Origin: Limnobacter sp.
GTDB lineage: Bacteria > Pseudomonadota > Gammaproteobacteria > Burkholderiales > Burkholderiaceae_B
Reading direction: 5' to 3'
Length of the DNA stretch: 64,000 bases
Assembly: GCA_029866125.1 (NCBI GenBank)
Contig: JARWZZ010000007.1
Span: forward strand, 405,519 to 469,518
The position numbers and the translations under genes were made by a program. Below, piece after piece: positions 58,672 to 64,000 of the stretch; within the stretch, counting starts at the first letter, position 1, and each line of letters begins with the position of its first letter. The notes beneath the pieces were generated by a model. That model saw nothing but the letters and a program-made list of their open reading frames with translations. It made no database searches and was not told where the DNA came from.

Positions 58672-60189
58672 ATGCCCATCACTCTCCAAGAACTTAATGC
58701 CAGAGCGACTGCTTTTCAACAAAGTCAGAATGAACTTCATCATGCTTTGAATACCTACAAGGGCAATACACAAGGGCGGCTGGATGAGGCCCCTCAAAAC
58801 CCCTTGCAAACCCACTTACCCAGTTCCACTCTTTTTAGAGGATTGGTGCGTAGCTCCCTGAAGATTGAGCAAGCCAATGCACTTACCCAGAAATTTCATA
58901 ATTATCGACAGGATTCAATCCAGCTCAAGGCGGCATTCCAGGATATCGGAAGCATTCCTGAGGAGTTGGATGTGGCGATGAACGAGTTGCTGTCTTCAAT
59001 TCCATCCGATGAAGATTTTCGTGTCATTAAAAATAATCTGGATGAGATTGAACTTGATGCAGATGTATTAAGAGCGATGAATCGTGTGCAGTACCCAGAA
59101 GTTTTACGCGAATATCAAGACACTGTGAATTCGCTGGTGCAGTGTGTAGAAAACTCCGAACAATCAACGCGAGCTTGGTTAGACGATTACCAAGGTAGAA
59201 TCGACGCAATCGATCCCCTTTCAAGCAATTTCAATGTGCTTAGCGCAAGCTTCGCTGCAAGGCACGAGTTGGCTTTGACACAAACTTTTGTCGAGCATTT
59301 TGAAAATGGCTTGAAGCTGGAAAAGGAAGTACGAGATCAAAAGGTGGTTATTGAGTCAGTGTATTCAATGTCATCGCCTGGCCTTCCAGAGAATCCGGCC
59401 AGGTTTAACTTTGAATCCAAGCGGGGTACATTGGTTTCTGCAAGGCAGCAATGTCAACAATTAGAATCTTTGATTGCATATTTATCAGCTCAAGGCGCGA
59501 GTCAATCTGCAGCACTCGCAGCCCAATCACCTGTAATCCAATCACCTGTAATCCAATCACCTGTAATTCAATCACCTGTAATCCAATCACCTGTAATCCA
59601 ATCACCTGTAATCCAATCACCGGTAGCCCAATCACCTGCGGTCCAAGTACCTGTAGCCCAAGTACCTGTGCTTCAAAGCGCGACGCCTGTGGCCAGGCCG
59701 AGTTTGACCGACCGGTTTAGTCGTTTAAGTATGACCAAAAAGGTATTAACAGGTATTGCCTTGGCGCTGCCGGCTGCTGCTGGTCTGGCTGTGGTGGGTA
59801 CAGCCCTCGCTACGGCCTTGGCCGTGCGCAAGGTAGTCAGCCTGCCCGTGTCTTGGCCCATGTTGCTGGCAAAAGTTGCAGGGCATCAATTCGATGCAAA
59901 TCGGCTACGCGACAATAAAATCCTCAGTGCACTTCTTGGGCCAGTTGTGGTGGACGCCCTAACCAGTACGGGTAAAAATCATGCTGCGTTTATATTGTGC
60001 GTCGAGATGGTGACCGTGGGAGCGGCAATTTTAACCAGTGGCACTGCATCATTTGCTTTGGGATTGAGCACCCTTTTGGTCGCAGAGCTGGGGGTGATTG
60101 GTACCATCGCCGCCGAGCTGAAGGGGGCCTACGCGAGTTTAAACAATCAATATGCAGGCCAAACGCCTGCGAATTTCCCAGTCGTGTAA
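58672..60189 (+). CDS. Coiled-coil protein of unknown function with hydrophobic C-terminus, long paralogue
   Basis: A 505-residue paralogue of the protein at 56554. The N-terminal 280 residues are charged and helical and carry YKGNTQGRLD at residues 29-38. Then come about ten 5-residue repeats (SPVIQ and variants, from residue 285) and the shared QVPVLQSATP and TDRFSRLSM (Asp at 347). Unlike the short paralogue it continues with two long hydrophobic stretches: about 352-385 (VLTGIALALPAAAGLAVVG, then TALATALAVRKVV) and about 435-485 (FILCVEMVTVGAAILTSG onward). Coiled coil followed by a paired hydrophobic region recalls secreted pore-forming translocators, but no homology is claimed. AGGAAAA precedes the ATG at 58672; the open frame begins at 58600 inside the previous gene. 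Confidence 0.75.
   Translation: MPITLQELNARATAFQQSQNELHHALNTYKGNTQGRLDEAPQNPLQTHLPSSTLFRGLVRSSLKIEQANALTQKFHNYRQDSIQLKAAFQDIGSIPEELDVAMNELLSSIPSDEDFRVIKNNLDEIELDADVLRAMNRVQYPEVLREYQDTVNSLVQCVENSEQSTRAWLDDYQGRIDAIDPLSSNFNVLSASFAARHELALTQTFVEHFENGLKLEKEVRDQKVVIESVYSMSSPGLPENPARFNFESKRGTLVSARQQCQQLESLIAYLSAQGASQSAALAAQSPVIQSPVIQSPVIQSPVIQSPVIQSPVIQSPVAQSPAVQVPVAQVPVLQSATPVARPSLTDRFSRLSMTKKVLTGIALALPAAAGLAVVGTALATALAVRKVVSLPVSWPMLLAKVAGHQFDANRLRDNKILSALLGPVVVDALTSTGKNHAAFILCVEMVTVGAAILTSGTASFALGLSTLLVAELGVIGTIAAELKGAYASLNNQYAGQTPANFPVV
59524..59670 (+). repeat. 15-bp in-frame minisatellite (SPVIQ repeat)
   Basis: About ten copies of CAATCACCTGTAATC, the central ones nearly exact and the last ones degenerate (VAQ, AVQ, VPVAQ). 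They encode a proline-spaced linker before the DRFSR motif. The exactness at DNA level suggests recent copy-number change. Confidence 0.9.
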
Positions 60190-60202
60190 AATTGGGCTCA
60201 AC

Positions 60203-60258
60203 AAATCAAGCTCAATAATTCGAGCTTAATAATTCGAGCTCAATAACTTAAGCCTAAA
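60203..60258. repeat. 14-bp short tandem repeats after the long paralogue
   Basis: AATTCGAGCTTAAT (60217) and AATTCGAGCTCAAT (60231) are preceded and followed by degenerate units, in the 3' untranslated region. Function unknown. Confidence 0.6.
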
Positions 60259-60264
60259 TAAGCG

Positions 60265-60290
60265 AAAAAAAACCGGGGCAATCGCCCCGG
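60265..60290 (-). terminator. Terminator of the catalase-like gene
   Basis: CCGGGGC (60273-60279), loop AATC, GCCCCGG (60284-60290); on the minus strand eight T follow. It may also slow transcripts from the plus-strand long paralogue. Confidence 0.8.
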
Positions 60291-60345
60291 CTTGATTTCA
60301 ATCCACTACATGTTTAAACTCAGTTGGCCAAAAAACGTAGCCAAA

Positions 60346-61356
60346 TTATTTGGTCAAACGGCGTCCCTGTGACACCGCATAGCTGCCTGCACGGGCCACC
60401 AACATGGGGTCATCACCCGCTTCAACACCTTTAGGCACTACCAGTGGGTTGAAGTTAATGCCGTCGCAAGAGGCTGAACCTTCCGCTTCTACAGATTTAA
60501 TCTTCAACTTGCCAGCAATCACAGACTTGCGCTCAGCAGGCAATGGGATTGTTGGGTTGTTGGTGACATCACCTGCCTCTGCCAACATCAACTTGAAGTT
60601 GAATTCGACTGGCTTTGCGGCCAAACGTGTGCGCAGTTCTTCAGGTAAGAAGTTGGGTGCAGTACCTGCCACTTTGTCTTCGGCCAAGAATTCTTCACCG
60701 CCTACAGGCTCAAATACCCACTTGGCAGTGGTGGCTTTGCCTTTGGCATTTACAAATTTAAAGCCGTGTACACCCCAATAGTTTTGTGCGCCATAACTTG
60801 CTGGCACGCCACGGCTGGCTAAAAATGCGCCTTGAAGTTTGTGGTCAGGGTTGGCGGCAGTGGCTGCAGCAATTTTTTCTGGGTTTGGTTTTTTGGTTTC
60901 TGGGTCAGGCTTGCGTGCATCCAGAAAGGCTTGGAAGCTGTCTGGGCTTGCCGCGCTAAACACAGGCGTGTTGATGTTAGCCATCAACCATTGCTCGCCT
61001 TTGGGCAAGTCAAACTGCAGTGCCATTCCGCGCACTGTTTTTGCATTTTCTGGCGCTTTGGGGTTGCCGCCACCGACTGAAAAACGCACAACCACAGGCA
61101 CTTCTTTACCACTGAACGCTGTTGAAGAAGACAAGGTTTTGCCGTCTTTGGTACCTGTGAAAGTACCCACAGCACATACACCCTTGGCGCCAGAGCGGCG
61201 GAAACCATCGTGTTTACCGAACACACCTTCCAAGCCATCCACCAGCGAAGTTGCATCCGCAGGTTTCATTGTAGTTTGAGCCAAAGCAGCTTGAGAACCC
61301 AATGCTGCGATGGCTGCAACGGCGGAAATCAAGGTCATATTCAAAGTAGTCTTCAT
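60346..61356 (-). CDS. SrpA-type catalase-family peroxidase, periplasmic, distal His replaced
   Basis: A 336-residue member of the small, catalase-related peroxidase group, shorter than true catalases (about 500). A signal peptide ends at AALAQ, so it is periplasmic. Catalase-core features are ANINTPVFSAASPDSF with the active-site asparagine, and ARAGSYAVSQGRR near the C-terminus with the probable heme-ligand tyrosine. Where catalases have R-x-x-H-A-K-G with the distal histidine, this protein reads FRRSGAKGVCAVGTF: glycine stands at the histidine position. It may therefore be a weak peroxidase or a heme protein of other function. AAGGAAG precedes the ATG. Confidence 0.82.
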   Translation of the reverse strand: MKTTLNMTLISAVAAIAALGSQAALAQTTMKPADATSLVDGLEGVFGKHDGFRRSGAKGVCAVGTFTGTKDGKTLSSSTAFSGKEVPVVVRFSVGGGNPKAPENAKTVRGMALQFDLPKGEQWLMANINTPVFSAASPDSFQAFLDARKPDPETKKPNPEKIAAATAANPDHKLQGAFLASRGVPASYGAQNYWGVHGFKFVNAKGKATTAKWVFEPVGGEEFLAEDKVAGTAPNFLPEELRTRLAAKPVEFNFKLMLAEAGDVTNNPTIPLPAERKSVIAGKLKIKSVEAEGSASCDGINFNPLVVPKGVEAGDDPMLVARAGSYAVSQGRRLTK

Positions 61357-61477
61357 GTTTTACTTCCTTAAGAGAGAATACATAAATAAGCGTCCGGGCT
61401 TTGTTACCCGCACTTGCATCATAGTTCGCTCTGAAGGCCAATAAGTTACAAATCGCAATAAGTAATAATATATTTCA

Positions 61478-64000
61478 TTATTTATCGAATGTGTACCGCA
61501 TTCCAACCCATGCAGTCCTGGGGGCGCCAGGTGCAAAAAAGGTCGAGTTCACCAAGGTGTCGTTGTCCCCTGTTGCGGAAAAGGGTCTTGCAACAAACCG
61601 CCCGTCAGCATCAAAACCTGTTGCACCCAATTGAGAGGCATTGGCATATTGGCGATCAAACACATTATTGATGTGCGCAAACAGCTTTGTGTTTCTGCTG
61701 ACTTTGTATTGCACACCCAAGTCAAACAAGGCGTAGCCGCTGCTTTCCCCAGGCCCTAAAAATGTGGTGCCGTTTGCTTGGTGCTGGTTGTTTTCATTGC
61801 CACGTGCAAATGAACTACCCACTGCTACCATTCCCACACGGCTACTCCATTGTCCGTTCATTGCCCAGTCTGCTTTGACCTTCATGAGGTGCTTAGGCAC
61901 CAAAGGTATTTGATTGCCCTTGTTGATTTGAATTCGGCCATCTGCGTCAGCGCTGCTGTTTGCTTCGCCGTTGACTGTTTCGGGGGAATTGAAAGTTGCT
62001 TCCAGGTAGGTGTAGTCCGCGCCTAAGTTAATTGGCCCAATCTGGGTGTCAAAGCCCAACTCCACGCCTTGTCTGCGAGTTTTTCCAAAGTTTTTGAAAA
62101 ATCCAAAGCCCGAGGTGTTGTCCGACACAAACAGCAAATCATCCTTGTTATCAGCCCTGAAAACGCTTGCACGCCAGCCTGTGTCTTTGTTGATGCGGCC
62201 ATGCACACCCGCTTCTTTGGTGGTGGTGACCACTTGGTTCAATGGCGGGTCGCCTGCCAGTGAGTTGGGTAACTTGCATGGGTTATTGGGGTCGGCACAA
62301 CCCAGTTCAATGGCGCTGGGTGTACGGTTTCCTTCGTTGTAACTTGCATAGGCATTGAACTGCTGGCTTGGTGCATAAGCCAAGCCTATGGCGGGGTTAA
62401 AGCGGCTAAATTTGTGGTCGCCATCCAGCGAGCCCGGCCCGCCGCCCGCCAAAATCGCATCCCTATTTTTAACCTTGGTGCTGTTAAACCGGCCCGATAA
62501 AGTCAGGTGCCAAATTTCGTTAAAGGTCATGGTGTTTGTGGCGTACACACTGTAGGTGTCAGTGTCGCCGCTCAAGTCCACACGGTTGTCGAATGGCACG
62601 CCGTCGGCCTCGCCACCGGTTACGCCGTCTGCGAATGCATTCAGCCCGGTGATGCTGCGGTCGGCATTCAAATAACCCAGCTGGGTCGATTGCAAAAACT
62701 TCACTCGACTGGAGTCCAAAGCTGCCCCCACAGTCAACTGATTCTTCCTGCCGAATAAGTCTGCATAGCGGGTCAGTTGGCTGCTTAAACCGTAGTTGTC
62801 TTGGTCCGTGTTGGTGCGGTTGATCAAGCCATTGCATTTTTCTGCAGGCTCATCCCGTAAGCCCACTTGCGCAATACAGGCCCACATGGGGAAGGGCGTG
62901 TTACTCGTATTTTCTGCAGTGGTCGGGAAGCGGCCTGCAAAGCCGTTGTTGAACAAGTATTGCCGGTTCGCGCTGTGGTTGGCTTGGCTTCCATCCCCCG
63001 TGCCGGTCAGGTAAACGTTCTGGTCCAAGGTGTCGTCATTGATGTCGCCGTTGAATGTGCGGGTTTTGATGTTTCGAAAATAAGCATTGCCTGAGAGCAA
63101 CAAGCTATCGCTCAATGAATGCGTACCCGCAAGGTTCAGGAAAAGTCCTTTGTTGTTGGTTTCATCGGGTTTGGTGTACACACTGGAATAATCGCGTTGT
63201 AGCAGTCTCAACTCTTGTAGGCCGTTGCCCGTCAGTTCATTGTCTGCAAGGCCCACACTCAGGCTCAACTGGCTAGCCCCATTCCTCCATCCCAGTTTGC
63301 CAAAGAGTTGGCGCACATCGGTGGGCGAGTCCACACGCCAGCCATCTTCACTGAATGTGTTGCCGGTTACAAACCAGTCCAAGCCGTCTTTGTTGCTGCC
63401 GCCATGTTCAAACTCCACTGCAAAACGTTGGTGGCTACCTGCCAGCGCTTGAATGGAAGTACCCGGGTCGCTTTTGCCATCCTTGGTGTGAACTGACAAA
63501 GCGCCACCCAGAGTGTTCAATCCAAACACGGGGTTTGAACCGGGCATTAACGCAATGCCAGAAATTGCTGAGCGAGGAATTAAATCCCAACTGACCACAT
63601 CGCCAAACGGCTGGTTAAGCCGCACGCCATCCAAGTAAACCGAAAGCCCTTGGGCGGTGCCCAGTAGCGGCGAGGCTGTGAAGCCACGGTAATTCACATC
63701 GGGTTGGAAGGGGTTGTTTTGAATGTCATTGACAAACACGCTGCCCAATTGCTTGTTCAACAATTCAGTGAGGTTTGCATGGGCTGGGTTTTCAACTTGC
63801 GCCTTATCCAATTGCTGCACATTGGCGGGAACTTGCTCACGCTGCAATTCAATGCCGGGCAGGGGTGTACTGTCGATAATCACCACGGAGGGTAATAAGT
63901 TAACAGCAGGTTCAACGGAAAATGCAACGCTGGGGGAAAGTACGCTTAATACTGCAGCGGATAAAGAGACAAGTTGCGCGGGGGCGCCGCATGTGGGTGT
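61478..64000 (-). CDS. TonB-dependent receptor, N-terminus beyond the window
   Basis: At least 841 codons of an outer-membrane receptor; the frame stays open to the edge at 64000, so the true start lies outside. A GTG at 63886 would remove the signal sequence, since the upstream codons read as a hydrophobic stretch (LVSLSAAVLSVLSPSVAFS) with a likely cleavage site. The plug domain follows (DVNYRGFTASPLLGTAQGLS, VYLDGVRLNQPFGDVVSWDLIP, NPVFGLNTLGGALSV) and the barrel ends in VGMRYTFDK, lacking the usual final aromatic residue by two positions. It lies 121 bases upstream of the catalase-like gene in the same direction; heme or another large ligand is possible but unproven. Confidence 0.88.
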   Translation of the reverse strand, partial: TPTCGAPAQLVSLSAAVLSVLSPSVAFSVEPAVNLLPSVVIIDSTPLPGIELQREQVPANVQQLDKAQVENPAHANLTELLNKQLGSVFVNDIQNNPFQPDVNYRGFTASPLLGTAQGLSVYLDGVRLNQPFGDVVSWDLIPRSAISGIALMPGSNPVFGLNTLGGALSVHTKDGKSDPGTSIQALAGSHQRFAVEFEHGGSNKDGLDWFVTGNTFSEDGWRVDSPTDVRQLFGKLGWRNGASQLSLSVGLADNELTGNGLQELRLLQRDYSSVYTKPDETNNKGLFLNLAGTHSLSDSLLLSGNAYFRNIKTRTFNGDINDDTLDQNVYLTGTGDGSQANHSANRQYLFNNGFAGRFPTTAENTSNTPFPMWACIAQVGLRDEPAEKCNGLINRTNTDQDNYGLSSQLTRYADLFGRKNQLTVGAALDSSRVKFLQSTQLGYLNADRSITGLNAFADGVTGGEADGVPFDNRVDLSGDTDTYSVYATNTMTFNEIWHLTLSGRFNSTKVKNRDAILAGGGPGSLDGDHKFSRFNPAIGLAYAPSQQFNAYASYNEGNRTPSAIELGCADPNNPCKLPNSLAGDPPLNQVVTTTKEAGVHGRINKDTGWRASVFRADNKDDLLFVSDNTSGFGFFKNFGKTRRQGVELGFDTQIGPINLGADYTYLEATFNSPETVNGEANSSADADGRIQINKGNQIPLVPKHLMKVKADWAMNGQWSSRVGMVAVGSSFARGNENNQHQANGTTFLGPGESSGYALFDLGVQYKVSRNTKLFAHINNVFDRQYANASQLGATGFDADGRFVARPFSATGDNDTLVNSTFFAPGAPRTAWVGMRYTFDK

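Noticed and set aside
59405..59635. Antisense open frame rich in VIGLQ over the SPVIQ repeats
   Set aside because: It is the reverse-strand reading of the minisatellite; repeats of a multiple of three keep all frames open.
59524..59670. Regular short repeats as a possible CRISPR array
   Set aside because: The units are contiguous 15-mers without spacers and lie in frame inside a coding sequence.

Overview
The window reads as a chromosomal segment of a Gram-negative, aerobic betaproteobacterium of the Burkholderiales. The outer-membrane porin, TonB-dependent receptors, single-chain indolepyruvate oxidoreductase, HexR/Entner-Doudoroff genes and moderate GC all fit. By recollection only, the gene content resembles Limnobacter; nothing here proves the genus. 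Genes are dense, on both strands, and most gaps are short. I see no rRNA, tRNA, CRISPR array, insertion sequence or phage module.

Layout. 1-4.8 kb: tail of a LysR regulator, a fused indolepyruvate ferredoxin oxidoreductase and a convergent Lrp/AsnC regulator. 4.8-12 kb: a tandem duplication (regulatory region plus gene) of a predicted beta-propeller lipoprotein, then a porin and a polytopic membrane protein, closed by a convergent AraC-type regulator; this looks like an uncharacterised envelope system. 12-13 kb: HMG-CoA lyase. 13-20.5 kb: hexR, the tight operon edd-eda-pgi-SMP30 lactonase, and divergent zwf, with HexR-type palindromes before hexR and between edd and zwf. 20.5-33.6 kb: a sucrose or related sugar locus: MFS transporter, fructokinase and amylosucrase on the minus strand; divergent TonB receptor, TonB-ExbB-ExbD-ExbD-TPR system, LacI regulator and glucokinase on the plus strand. 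Two identical 14-bp LacI-type operators flank the divergent region.

These last two blocks form one route on paper: sugar crosses the outer membrane by the receptor powered by its own TonB system, enters by the MFS carrier, amylosucrase splits sucrose to glucan (or glucose) and fructose, and the kinases, Pgi, Zwf, the SMP-30 lactonase, Edd and Eda carry the hexoses to pyruvate and glyceraldehyde 3-phosphate.

33.7-34.6 kb holds a small putative amidase/immunity pair (BPSL0067-like and STY0301-like). 34.6-38.4 kb is a TRAP transporter with an oversized DctM. 38.5-45 kb contains an acyltransferase, a fatty-acid desaturase with its ferredoxin reductase, a lipase-like hydrolase, a nitroreductase and a BASS transporter. 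45-47.8 kb is a PepSY/two-component system whose two transcription units share a 25-bp operator-like sequence. 47.9-51 kb is an nrtABD-type nitrate ABC transporter behind a good sigma-54 promoter and an NtrC-like site. 51.2-56.5 kb is RarD and a two-gene RND efflux pump.

56.5-60.2 kb is the most novel part: two paralogous coiled-coil proteins of unknown function flank a protein whose C-terminal half resembles CesT-type secretion chaperones. 60.3-64 kb ends with a periplasmic catalase-like protein lacking the usual distal histidine and a TonB-dependent receptor cut by the window edge.
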